A stretch of DNA of 37,515 bases from Mesorhizobium tamadayense (GTDB taxonomy: Bacteria; Pseudomonadota; Alphaproteobacteria; Rhizobiales; Rhizobiaceae). This document shows positions 16,363-23,849 of the stretch, in pieces. A program made the position numbers and the translations under genes. The notes under the pieces are model-generated. The model was not told where the DNA came from. It was given only the letters and a program-made list of their open reading frames with translations, and searched no databases. How positions within the stretch are numbered: the stretch's first letter is position 1; each line of letters opens with the position of its first letter. Location of the stretch: assembly GCF_003863365.1 (NCBI RefSeq), contig NZ_RQXT01000063.1, forward strand, positions 1-37,515, written 5' to 3'.

Positions 16363-17041
16363 CCTTCGGCTCCATCGGGTCGGCGGCTGCAAACACGGCG
16401 CTCGCCTCGCTGACGATCGAGACATGATCCCTGGCGGCCTTGCCCGCAGCCGCAGCGTCTGCGCGCATGATTGCGGTGACGATCAGATCGTGTTCGCGCC
16501 AGGACTTGGCCAGCCGGCCCGGCAGCATGAACTGCGCGCGCCGGAACGGCGCCAGCCGGCTGCGGGTCGCCACGGTCAGATCATGGATATGCGTGTTGTG
16601 GGCGCCGCGATAAAGCCTGCTGTGGAACTCGGTGTTGAAATACTCGTAGTCCTCCTCGGCGCCGAGCTGCACCAGCCGCGCCGAAGCCTGGTGTTCCATC
16701 TCCAGCGCGCGGCGCTCGGCACCGGTCATACGCTCGGCCGAGAAACGCGCGCAGATCGCTTCCAGTTCGGCCATGCTCTCGAACATCGAGGCGAGATGTT
16801 CCTGCGTGACCACCGCCACGATGGCGCCCCGGTTGGGCCGCCGCTCGACCAATCCGATGGCGCTCAACTGGCCGAGCGCCTCCCGCACGGGCGTGCGCGA
16901 AACGTCGAAGCGCGCGGCGAGCGAGGCCTCGTCGAGCCTTTCGCCGGGACGCAGATAGCCGGTGACGATGCGGTCGGCGATCGCCCTCACCATCTGATCC
17001 ACGGTCGTGCCCGACCTGACCAAGCTGCGCTTTCCCGACAC
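16340..17041 (-). CDS. GntR-family regulator with FCD domain (likely controls the biuret operon)
   Basis: 233 residues. Winged helix at about 12-75 with ERLDEASLAARFDVSRTPVREAL, then an all-helical FCD sensor domain whose metal/ligand histidines can be placed in the NTEFHSRLYRGAHN, SWREHDLI and ARDHV segments. GTG at 17041 follows GGAGG. The gene diverges from the BMP-importer/biuret operon and the region between carries paired palindromes and two promoters, so it is most likely the local, autoregulated repressor. Ligand unknown; biuret or a breakdown product is a reasonable guess. The 3-prime end overlaps that of the LuxR gene. Confidence 0.87.
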   Translation of the reverse strand: MSGKRSLVRSGTTVDQMVRAIADRIVTGYLRPGERLDEASLAARFDVSRTPVREALGQLSAIGLVERRPNRGAIVAVVTQEHLASMFESMAELEAICARFSAERMTGAERRALEMEHQASARLVQLGAEEDYEYFNTEFHSRLYRGAHNTHIHDLTVATRSRLAPFRRAQFMLPGRLAKSWREHDLIVTAIMRADAAAAGKAARDHVSIVSEASAVFAAADPMEPKVSRSARR

Positions 17042-17121
17042 GTCTCCTCCGTCCGGCTTATTGCAGGAGCGCCCCGCGAGGTGGACTGCCCGCGGGCTGA
17101 TTTCGACTCAGGCTGAACTCC

Positions 17122-17151
17122 TGTATGCCTATATTTTGATCTCCATGTCAA
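17122..17151 (-). promoter_or_regulatory. Sigma-70-like promoter for the GntR gene
   Basis: On the minus strand TTGACA (17151-17146) is followed after 18 nt by CATACA (17127-17122). The -35 is perfect, the -10 weak. The -10 overlaps the left half of an inverted repeat TATGCCTAT, consistent with autoregulation. Confidence 0.45.
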
Positions 17152-17172
17152 ACTGTTCGCATAATAGGCATA
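17124..17172. promoter_or_regulatory. Inverted repeat flanking the GntR promoter
   Basis: TATGCCTAT (17124-17132) and ATAGGCATA (17164-17172) are perfect 9-bp inverted arms separated by 31 bp; their centres are 40 bp apart, close to four helical turns. They bracket the GntR-gene promoter and the right arm directly abuts the AAGTGCATGCACTT palindrome. Confidence 0.45.
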
Positions 17173-17186
17173 AAGTGCATGCACTT
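17173..17186. promoter_or_regulatory. Putative GntR operator, upstream copy
   Basis: AAGTGCATGCACTT is a perfect 14-bp palindrome, located about 30 bp upstream of the -35 box of the biuret-operon promoter. Its right part TGCATGCACTT recurs at 17267-17277. Confidence 0.55.
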
Positions 17187-17213
17187 GCCTCGCCTTTATG
17201 CAGGACATCTAAA

Positions 17214-17242
17214 TTGAAGCATTGATTTCATTGCACAATAAT
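17214..17242 (+). promoter_or_regulatory. Sigma-70-like promoter for the BMP importer / biuret operon
   Basis: TTGAAG (17214-17219), 17-nt spacer, AATAAT (17237-17242, five of six consensus bases). Predicted start of transcription near 17249 leaves a leader of about 85 nt before the ATG at 17333. Two copies of the TGCATGCACTT motif flank it, one upstream and one just downstream of the predicted start. Confidence 0.5.
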
Positions 17243-17266
17243 ACGTTTCGAAACTGGCACAGTGAT

Positions 17267-17277
17267 TGCATGCACTT
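17267..17277. promoter_or_regulatory. Putative GntR operator, downstream copy
   Basis: TGCATGCACTT repeats the right part of the palindrome at 17173-17186, 91 bp away, with the TGCATGCA core intact. It lies about 20 bp after the predicted transcription start, a position where a bound repressor would block elongation or loop to the upstream copy. Confidence 0.5.
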
Positions 17278-17332
17278 TCTTGACGATACGTCAACCGACC
17301 CCGCGCCGGGTCCAAGAAGGGGAGCATTCGAT

Positions 17333-18460
17333 ATGACCGACAAATTCATGCTTAGCCGCCGCGACCTGCTCAAGACCTCCGCCGCCGGAGCGGCGCTCGG
17401 CCTGGCCTCGGCAGCCTTTCCGATCCGCGCGGCACGCGCCGCGTCGGCGACCGTCGGCTTCATCTATGTCGGCCCGAAGGACGACTATGGCTATAACCAG
17501 GCGCATGCCGAAGGGGCTGCGTCGCTGAAGGGCATCGAGGGCATTTCCATCGTCGAGGAGGAGAACGTCCCCGAGACGATCGACGTCCAGAAGACGATGG
17601 AATCGATGATCAATCTCGACGGTGCCTCGCTGATCTTCCCGACCTCCTTCGGCTATTTCGATCCGCATATGCTGGCCATGTGCGCCAAGTTCCCCGACGT
17701 GCAGTTCCGCCATTGCGGCGGCATGTGGAACAAGGACAAGCATCCCATGAATGCCGGTTCCTATTTCGGCTATATCGGCATGGGCCAGTACCTGAATGGC
17801 GTCGTCGCCGGCCACACCACCAAGTCGAAGAAGCTCGGCTTCGTCGCCGCCAAGCCGATCCCGCAGGTGCTGCTCAACATCAACTCCTTCCTCCTTGGCG
17901 CGCGTTCGGTCGATCCGGCGATAACCTGCCAGGTGATCTTCACCGGCGAATGGTCGCTGGCGGTCAAGGAGGCCGAGGCCACCAACGCGCTGGTCGACCA
18001 GGGCGCCGACGTCGTCACCTGCCATGTCGACAGCCCGAAGGTGGTGGTCGAGACGGCCGCCGGCCGCGGGGCCTTCGTCTGCGGCTACCATGCCAATCAG
18101 AGCCCGCTGGCGCCGGAAAAATACCTTACCGGCGCGGAGTGGAACTGGGCCAAGGTCTACAAGATGTTCGTGGACGATCTCGTCGCCGGCAAGCCGCTGC
18201 CGAACTTCACGCGCGGCGGACTGGCCGACGGCTTCGTCAAGATGAGCCCGCTCGGCCCCGCCGTCTCCGAAGCGGCGCGCAAGCAGTTCGACGCCACGCT
18301 GGCCGAAATGACGAAGGGCGGCTTTTCCGTCATCAAGGGACCGTTGAAGAGCAACAAGGGCATCGTCGTCGCCACCGCAGACCAAGCCTTCGTCGAGACC
18401 GCCATCGAGCTCGAAAGCATGGACTATCTCGTCGAGGGCGTCGTCGGCTCGACGGCCTGA
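17333..18460 (+). CDS. BMP-family ABC importer substrate-binding protein
   Basis: 375 residues. Twin-arginine signal SRRDLLKTSAAG with hydrophobic core and cleavage near ARAAS (about residue 36) implies folded export by Tat. The mature part has the BMP/PnrA-family opening VGFIYVGPKDDYGYNQAHAEG, shown here by the DDYGYN..H motif that contacts the ligand in nucleoside-binding relatives. ATG at 17333 follows AAGGGGAG; earlier starts lie in the promoter region. First gene of the operon. Known BMP proteins mostly bind purine nucleosides or similar; neighbouring BiuH and AtzF point instead to biuret or another ureide. Confidence 0.9.
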   Translation: MTDKFMLSRRDLLKTSAAGAALGLASAAFPIRAARAASATVGFIYVGPKDDYGYNQAHAEGAASLKGIEGISIVEEENVPETIDVQKTMESMINLDGASLIFPTSFGYFDPHMLAMCAKFPDVQFRHCGGMWNKDKHPMNAGSYFGYIGMGQYLNGVVAGHTTKSKKLGFVAAKPIPQVLLNINSFLLGARSVDPAITCQVIFTGEWSLAVKEAEATNALVDQGADVVTCHVDSPKVVVETAAGRGAFVCGYHANQSPLAPEKYLTGAEWNWAKVYKMFVDDLVAGKPLPNFTRGGLADGFVKMSPLGPAVSEAARKQFDATLAEMTKGGFSVIKGPLKSNKGIVVATADQAFVETAIELESMDYLVEGVVGSTA

Positions 18461-18487
18461 GGGGGCGCGGGCCGAGGGAGACGGGAC

Positions 18488-19630
18488 ATGGCGGATACGG
18501 TGAGCGGCCCGCACGTGCGGACCATCCTCGACGCGAGGGGATACCGGGCGGCGCTCGAATGGATCGCCAGGCGGGCGGAGTCCTTCGTCATTCCGCTCAC
18601 GGCGCTGATCGTCGGCATGATGCTGTTCAGCCTGTTCATCCTGGCTGTCGGCAGGTCGCCGGTCCAGCTCTACGAGACGATGTGGCGGGGCGGCTTCGGT
18701 TCCTGGTTCTCCATTCAGAACTCGCTGTCGCGCGGCGCGCCGCTTTTGCTGGCGGCGCTCTGCGTGGCGCTGCCGGCGCGCCTCGGTCTGGTCGTCATCG
18801 GCGGCGAGGGCGCCATCGTGCTGGGCGGTGTCGCCGCGGCCGCCATCGCCGTGGCGCTGAACGGCGCGCCGTCTTTTCTCGTCATCCTTCTCATGGGCGT
18901 GGGGGGCGTAGCCGCCGGCGGCATCTGGATTGGTGCCGTCGGCGCGCTCCGCCACTACCGCGCCGTCAACGAAACCATCTCCAGCCTGCTGATGGCCTAT
19001 ATCGCCATCGCCCTGATGAACCATCTGGTAGAAGGGCCGCTGCGCGATCCGGCCTCGCTCAACAAACCCTCGACTCAGCCGCTGGCCGACATCTACCGCG
19101 TCGGCAACATCCCCGGCATGGAGGTGCATTCGGGTCTCGTCGTCGGCATCCTCGCCTGCGTGCTCTCCTGGTTGCTGATCGAGAAGACCCGCTGGGGCTT
19201 CGCCGCCCGCATCGCCGGCGGCAATGTCCGGGCAGCACAGGTCCAGGGACTTGCGGTCGGGTCGCTGATCGTGGGCTTCACCGCGCTGGCCGGCGGCTTT
19301 GCCGGCCTTGCCGGCATGCTGGAAGTCGCGGCCGTGCAGGGCAGCGCCAACGGCTCGCTTGCCGCCGGCTACGGCTATACCGGCATCCTTGTCGCCTTCC
19401 TTGCCCGCCACAATCCGCTTGCCATCATCCCCGTCGCCATCCTGCTCGGCGGCATCGACGCGTCCGGCGGCCTGATCCAGCGCCGCATGGACCTGCCCGA
19501 CGCGACGGTGCTGGTGCTGCAGGGCATGCTCTTCATCGTCATCCTGTTCAGCGAGACCTTCTACGGCCGTTTCAAGCTCTTCAATCCCGACCTCTGGCAG
19601 AGATCCGATCTTTTGAAGGGGACCGCCTGA
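18488..19630 (+). CDS. ABC importer permease, BMP/branched-chain class (first subunit)
   Basis: 380-residue multi-spanning inner-membrane protein. After a cytoplasmic N-terminus of about 35 residues the first helix is FVIPLTALIVGMMLFSLFIL; eight or more further hydrophobic segments follow. VVIGGEGAIVLGG near residue 100 and NETISSLLMAYIAI are typical of the longer permease of nucleoside-type BMP importers (YufP/NupP-like). Starts 27 nt after the binding-protein stop; its stop overlaps the next start (TGATG). Confidence 0.88.
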   Translation: MADTVSGPHVRTILDARGYRAALEWIARRAESFVIPLTALIVGMMLFSLFILAVGRSPVQLYETMWRGGFGSWFSIQNSLSRGAPLLLAALCVALPARLGLVVIGGEGAIVLGGVAAAAIAVALNGAPSFLVILLMGVGGVAAGGIWIGAVGALRHYRAVNETISSLLMAYIAIALMNHLVEGPLRDPASLNKPSTQPLADIYRVGNIPGMEVHSGLVVGILACVLSWLLIEKTRWGFAARIAGGNVRAAQVQGLAVGSLIVGFTALAGGFAGLAGMLEVAAVQGSANGSLAAGYGYTGILVAFLARHNPLAIIPVAILLGGIDASGGLIQRRMDLPDATVLVLQGMLFIVILFSETFYGRFKLFNPDLWQRSDLLKGTA

Positions 19631-20556
19631 TGGACGCGACCGACATCGGCCTGTGGGGTGTGCCGCTCGCCATGCTGGGCGGCGCCATCCGCGTCTCCAC
19701 GCCCTTCATCTTCGTTTCGCTCGGCGAGGCCATCACCGAACGCTCCGGCCGCATCAATCTCGGCCTCGAAGGCACACTGGTGTTCGGCGCCATGAGCGCC
19801 TACGCGGTGGCGGTAATGACCGGCTCGCCCTGGCCCGGCCTTTTGGCCGCGGCGGTCGCCGGGCTCTGCTTCGGCCTCTTCCATGGCTGGATCTGCAAGT
19901 TCCCGAAGGTCAACGACATCGCCATCGGCATCGCCATGATGCTGTTCGGCACGGGCCTCGGCTTCTTCTTCGGCAAGCCTTTCATCCAGCCCTCCGCGCC
20001 CGACCTGCCGGCGATCCCGTTCGGCGCCTGGTCCGACATCCCGCAGGTGCAGGCGGCGCTCAACGTCAACGTGCTGTTCCTGATCGGCGCGGCGCTCGCC
20101 GTCTTCCTCTGGTGGGCCTTCCGCAACACCCGCGTCGGCCTGATCGTGCGCGTGGTCGGCGACAGCGCCGATGCCGCGCGCGCCATGGGCCTCAACCCGA
20201 ACACGGTGCGCCTCCTCGCCACCGGCGCCGGCGGCGCGCTGGCCGGCATCGGCGGCGCCTATCTGTCGCTCTACTATCCCGGCAGCTGGACGGAACGCAT
20301 CTCGTCCGGCCAGGGGCTTATGGCGGTGGCGCTTGTGATCTTCGCGCGCTGGAACCCGCTCGGCTGCTTCGCCGCCGCGCTTTTGTTCGGCGGCGCCGGT
20401 GCCCTGGGTCCTGCGCTGCAGTCGGTCGGCGTCACTCAGGGCTACTACCTCTTCTACGCCGCGCCCTACATCCTCACCCTCATCATCATGATCGCCACCT
20501 CGTCGCCGAGCCGGACGCTCGCCGGCGCGCCCGGCGAGCTTTCGATCACCAAGTGA
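19630..20556 (+). CDS. ABC importer permease, BMP/branched-chain class (second subunit)
   Basis: 308-residue permease, the shorter partner (YufQ/NupQ-like). The motif ERSGRINLGLEGTLVFGA near residues 38-55 is the hallmark of this subfamily. Conserved RVVGDSADAARAMGLN marks the cytoplasmic coupling loop, and GLMAVALVIFARWNPLG follows. Overlaps the first permease by 1 nt. The open frame extends far upstream, but that part is the shadow of the preceding genes; ATG at 19630 is the translationally coupled start. Confidence 0.88.
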   Translation: MDATDIGLWGVPLAMLGGAIRVSTPFIFVSLGEAITERSGRINLGLEGTLVFGAMSAYAVAVMTGSPWPGLLAAAVAGLCFGLFHGWICKFPKVNDIAIGIAMMLFGTGLGFFFGKPFIQPSAPDLPAIPFGAWSDIPQVQAALNVNVLFLIGAALAVFLWWAFRNTRVGLIVRVVGDSADAARAMGLNPNTVRLLATGAGGALAGIGGAYLSLYYPGSWTERISSGQGLMAVALVIFARWNPLGCFAAALLFGGAGALGPALQSVGVTQGYYLFYAAPYILTLIIMIATSSPSRTLAGAPGELSITK

Positions 20557-20596
20557 CCGCCTCCCAGGAACCGCTCGCGAGACCGGAGTTTTTGCC

Positions 20597-21298
20597 ATGA
20601 ACGCCAGAGCCGAGATCACCCAGCGCTACATCGACGCCGATCCCTATCCCTGGCCCTACAATGGCGATCTGAGGCCGGACAACACGGCGCTGATCATCAT
20701 CGACATGCAGACCGACTTCTGCGGACCGGGCGGCTATGTCGACCATATGGGCTATGACCTATCACTGGTGAGAGCGCCGATCGAGCCGATCAAGGCGGTG
20801 CTCTCCGCCATGCGGGCCAGGGGCTACACCATCATCCACACGCGCGAGGGCCACCGGCCGGACCTTGCCGACCTGCCCGCCAACAAGCGCTGGCGCTCGC
20901 GCCGCATCAATGCCGGCATCGGCGACCCCGGGCCTTGCGGACGCATCCTTGTACGCGGCGAGCCGGGTTGGGACATCATTCCCGATCTTTATCCAGCCGA
21001 AGGCGAGCCGATCATCGACAAGCCCGGCAAGGGTTCGTTCTGCGCCACCGATCTCGAACTGATCCTCAACCAGCGCAGCATCGACAACATCGTGCTCACC
21101 GGCATCACCACCGATGTCTGCGTGCACACCACCATGCGCGAGGCCAACGATCGCGGCTTCGAATGCGTGATGCTGGAGGATTGCTGCGGGGCGACCGACT
21201 ACGGCAACCATCTGGCGGCGATCAAGATGATCAAGATGCAGGGCGGCGTGTTCGGCGCGGTCTCGAATTCCGCCGCCCTCGTCGCCCAGCTGCCATGA
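20597..21298 (+). CDS. biuH: Biuret hydrolase (isochorismatase-like cysteine hydrolase)
   Basis: 233 residues. Converts biuret to allophanate and ammonia in the cytosol. From memory the sequence is close to the characterised R. leguminosarum BiuH along its length, including the N-terminal DADPYPWPYNG and the DMQTDFCG, EGHRPDLADLPANKRWRS, DPGPCGR and EDCCGATDYGNH segments. The catalytic triad falls at the same numbers as in that enzyme: D36, K142 and C175, the last in TTDVCV. ATG at 20597 follows GGAG at 8 nt. It lies between the permease and ATPase genes of the BMP importer, and AtzF is in the same operon, which completes biuret to ammonia and carbon dioxide. Confidence 0.9.
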   Translation: MNARAEITQRYIDADPYPWPYNGDLRPDNTALIIIDMQTDFCGPGGYVDHMGYDLSLVRAPIEPIKAVLSAMRARGYTIIHTREGHRPDLADLPANKRWRSRRINAGIGDPGPCGRILVRGEPGWDIIPDLYPAEGEPIIDKPGKGSFCATDLELILNQRSIDNIVLTGITTDVCVHTTMREANDRGFECVMLEDCCGATDYGNHLAAIKMIKMQGGVFGAVSNSAALVAQLP

Positions 21299-21308
21299 GG
21301 GACCGGCG

Positions 21309-22838
21309 ATGAGCGGAACGCACAGGAAGGCGATCGGCGTCGAGACCATCGGCATGACCATGCGCTTCGGCGCCTTCACGGCGCTCGACGATGTCTCCAT
21401 CAAGGTGCCGGCCGGCTCCTTCCACGCGCTGCTTGGCGAGAACGGCGCCGGCAAGTCGACGCTGGTCAAATGCATGATGGGTTTCTACCACCCGACGTCC
21501 GGCGAGATGCTGGTCGGCGGCCGCGAGGTCGCGATCACCAGCCCCAGGGATGCCTCGGCGCTCGGCCTCGGCATGGTCTATCAGCATTTCACGCTCGTGC
21601 CGTCGCTGACGGGCGCCGAGAACCTCGTCATCGCGCGCGAGAAGGTGCCGGGCGTCATCGACTGGCGCAAGGAGCGCGGCGCGCTCGCCGCCTTCATAAG
21701 CCGCATGCCGTTCAAGCTGCCGCTCGACGTCAAGGTGGCCGAGCTTGCCGCCGGCGAGAAGCAGAAGCTGGAGATCGTCAAGCAGCTCTATCTCGGCCGC
21801 CATTTCCTGGTGCTGGACGAGCCGACATCCGTGCTCACCCCGGGCGAGGCGCAGGAAGTGCTTGGCCTGGTGCGCGCCATGACGAAGGCCGGCGATCTCA
21901 CGGTGCTGATGATCTCGCACAAGTTCCACGAGGTCACGGCATTCGCCGACGACATCACGGTGCTGCGCAAGGGCAGACTGACCGGCACCGGCAAAGTCTC
22001 CGAGGTCCCGCACAGGCAGATGGCGGCGATGATGATCGGCGACCAGCCGATCGCGGCGCTCGACAGCCGCGCCGAGCCGAAGCCTGACGCCGAGATCGTG
22101 CTCAAGGTGAGCGCGCTGAAAGCGCCCGACCGCACCGGCCTCAAATCGATCGACATCGCCGGTCTCGACGTGCGCTCCGGCGAGATCGTCGGCATCGCCG
22201 GCATTTCCGGCAACGGCCAGAAGGAGTTCCTGGAAGTGCTGGCCGGCCAGCGCGCCCGTGATCAGGGCGAAGTCATGGTTCGCGGCGCGGCCTATGCGGC
22301 GACACGCGCCGAGGCGCGCGCGCTGAATGTCCGCCTCATCCCGGAGGAGCCGCTGAAGAATGCCTGCGCGCCAAGGATGACGGTCGCCGAGAACATCGCC
22401 TTCCGCACCTTCGACATTGACGGCAATGGCAAGCCGGTAAGCTGGATCAGCGCCGGCGCCATCAGATCCTTCAGCGCCCGGCTGGTCGAGCAGTTCAAGG
22501 TCAAGACCGCTTCGCTCTCCTCGCCGATCGCCTCGCTCTCGGGCGGCAACGTGCAGCGCGCGGTGCTCGCCCGCGAGCTGACGGGCGAGGTCGACCTGCT
22601 GATCGTCTCCAACCCGTGCTTCGGCCTCGACTTCTCCGCCGTCGCCGAGATTCGTGCCCGCATCATGAGGGCGCGCAACGCGGGCGCCGCGGTGCTCCTG
22701 ATATCGGAAGATCTCGACGAGCTCCTGGAGCTCTCTGACCGCATCCTCGTCATGTCCGACGGCGCGCTCGTCTACGAGACACCGATCGGCGAGGCGAACG
22801 TGCAGACCATCGGCGAGCACATGGCGGGGCATCACTGA
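21309..22838 (+). CDS. ABC importer ATPase, BMP/sugar class with two nucleotide-binding domains
   Basis: 509 residues with duplicated ABC domains. N-terminal domain: Walker A GENGAGKST, Q-loop YQHF, a family-type signature LAAGEKQ and Walker B LVLDEPTSVL. C-terminal domain: Walker A-like GISGNGQKE, signature LSGGNVQRAVLAREL and a Walker B lacking the catalytic glutamate (LLIVSNPCFGLD), as usual for the second half of this class, so probably one active ATP site. It follows biuH by 10 nt and its stop overlaps the next start (TGATG). Energises the two permeases encoded upstream. Confidence 0.9.
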   Translation: MSGTHRKAIGVETIGMTMRFGAFTALDDVSIKVPAGSFHALLGENGAGKSTLVKCMMGFYHPTSGEMLVGGREVAITSPRDASALGLGMVYQHFTLVPSLTGAENLVIAREKVPGVIDWRKERGALAAFISRMPFKLPLDVKVAELAAGEKQKLEIVKQLYLGRHFLVLDEPTSVLTPGEAQEVLGLVRAMTKAGDLTVLMISHKFHEVTAFADDITVLRKGRLTGTGKVSEVPHRQMAAMMIGDQPIAALDSRAEPKPDAEIVLKVSALKAPDRTGLKSIDIAGLDVRSGEIVGIAGISGNGQKEFLEVLAGQRARDQGEVMVRGAAYAATRAEARALNVRLIPEEPLKNACAPRMTVAENIAFRTFDIDGNGKPVSWISAGAIRSFSARLVEQFKVKTASLSSPIASLSGGNVQRAVLARELTGEVDLLIVSNPCFGLDFSAVAEIRARIMRARNAGAAVLLISEDLDELLELSDRILVMSDGALVYETPIGEANVQTIGEHMAGHH

Positions 22839-23506
22839 TGATGGAGATCGCGGCGCAGCCCTTCGCCTTCGCCTTCAAGCCCGAGACGACGGCGCTCATC
22901 GTCATCGATATGCAGCGCGACTTCGCCGAGCCCGGCGGCTTCGGCGCCAGCCTCGGCAACGACGTCAGCCGGGTCGTGGCGATCGTGCCGACGGTGAAGC
23001 GACTGATCGAGGGCTTTCGCGCCGCCGGCCTGCCGGTGATCCACACGATGGAGTGCCACCGGTTCGATCTTTCGGACCTGCCCCCCGCCAAGCGCGACCG
23101 CGGCAACCCGTCGATCCGCATCGGCGATGTCGGCCCGATGGGCCGTGTGCTGATCGCCGGCGAGCCCGGCACCGCGATCCTCGACGAGCTCGCGCCTTTG
23201 CCCGGCGAGATCGTCATCGAGAAGCCCGGCAAGGGTGCCTTCTATGCGACCGGCCTCGGCGATGACCTCAAGCGGCTCGGCGCCCGCCAGCTCGTCTTTG
23301 CCGGCGTGACGACGGAAGTCTGCGTGCAGACGACGATGCGCGAGGCCAACGACCGCGGCTATGAATGCTTGCTCTGCGAGGACGCGACGGAAAGCTATTT
23401 TCCCGAATTCAAGGCGGCGGCCCTGGCCATGATCAGGGCGCAAGGCGCCATCGTCGGCTGGACGGCGACCGTCGTCCAGGTGCTCGAGGGTATCGCCAAT
23501 GCCTAA
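22838..23506 (+). CDS. Second isochorismatase-family cysteine hydrolase (BiuH paralogue; triuret or ureide hydrolase candidate)
   Basis: 222 residues, same fold as BiuH with the triad D24 (VIDMQRDF), K129 (EKPGKGAF) and C162 (TTEVCV). It shares the motifs ECHRFDLSDLPPAKR and TMREANDRGYEC with BiuH, but the N-terminal extension is missing, RWRS is replaced by RDRG and DCCGATDYGNH by DATESYFPEF, changes that fall around the substrate pocket. A different ureide is therefore likely. Triuret hydrolase (TrtA), which feeds BiuH, and RutB-like ureidoacrylate hydrolase are the candidates; operon context favours a step just before BiuH. It overlaps the cupin gene by 8 nt. Confidence 0.8.
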   Translation: MMEIAAQPFAFAFKPETTALIVIDMQRDFAEPGGFGASLGNDVSRVVAIVPTVKRLIEGFRAAGLPVIHTMECHRFDLSDLPPAKRDRGNPSIRIGDVGPMGRVLIAGEPGTAILDELAPLPGEIVIEKPGKGAFYATGLGDDLKRLGARQLVFAGVTTEVCVQTTMREANDRGYECLLCEDATESYFPEFKAAALAMIRAQGAIVGWTATVVQVLEGIANA

Positions 23507-23849
23507 TCTTGCCTTTGCCGGCCTGCTCGACGGCGGCTGGCGCGACCTCGCGTTCGAGCCTTTCCGCGACGGCGTCGCGGCGCATTGGCTGCTCAGGGGC
23601 GGTCCGCTCGAACCGTCCGTCGCGGTGCTTCGCTATCAGCCGGGCGCCGGCGTGCCGCGCCACCGCCATGCCGGGCTGGAAACCATCGTCGTGCTGGAAG
23701 GCACCCAGAGCGACGAGAACGGCGACTATCCGGCGGGCAGCGTGATCCTGAACCCGGTCGGCACCGAACATTCGGTGTGGACGCAGGACGGCTGCTTCGT
23801 GCTGATCCAATGGAACCTGCCGGTGATCATTCTCGGGGAGACGAAATGA
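23499..23849 (+). CDS. Small cupin-domain protein (ChrR-type cupin)
   Basis: 116 residues, a single cupin barrel. Metal ligands can be placed at H55, H57, E61 (HRHAGLE) and H91 (GTEHSVW), with the second motif YPAGSVILNPVGTEH as in ChrR-type cupins. No anti-sigma zinc domain is present, so it is not a complete ChrR. It overlaps the genes on both sides (8 nt upstream, ATGA downstream), so it is made together with the hydrolases. Function unknown: possible small-molecule isomerase or decarboxylase, or a sensor of the pathway. Confidence 0.82.
   Translation: MPNLAFAGLLDGGWRDLAFEPFRDGVAAHWLLRGGPLEPSVAVLRYQPGAGVPRHRHAGLETIVVLEGTQSDENGDYPAGSVILNPVGTEHSVWTQDGCFVLIQWNLPVIILGETK

Noticed and set aside
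17291..19411. 706-codon open frame on the minus strand antisense to the BMP and permease genes
   Set aside because: Same codon-bias artefact; the plus strand has clear family motifs and ribosome sites.
22561..22640. Missing catalytic glutamate in the second Walker B of the BMP-class ATPase
   Set aside because: The second domain of this ATPase class usually lacks it, so it is not a sign of inactivation.
21231..22835. 534-codon minus-strand frame antisense to the BMP-class ATPase
   Set aside because: Shadow frame rich in R, H and D; no recognisable domain.
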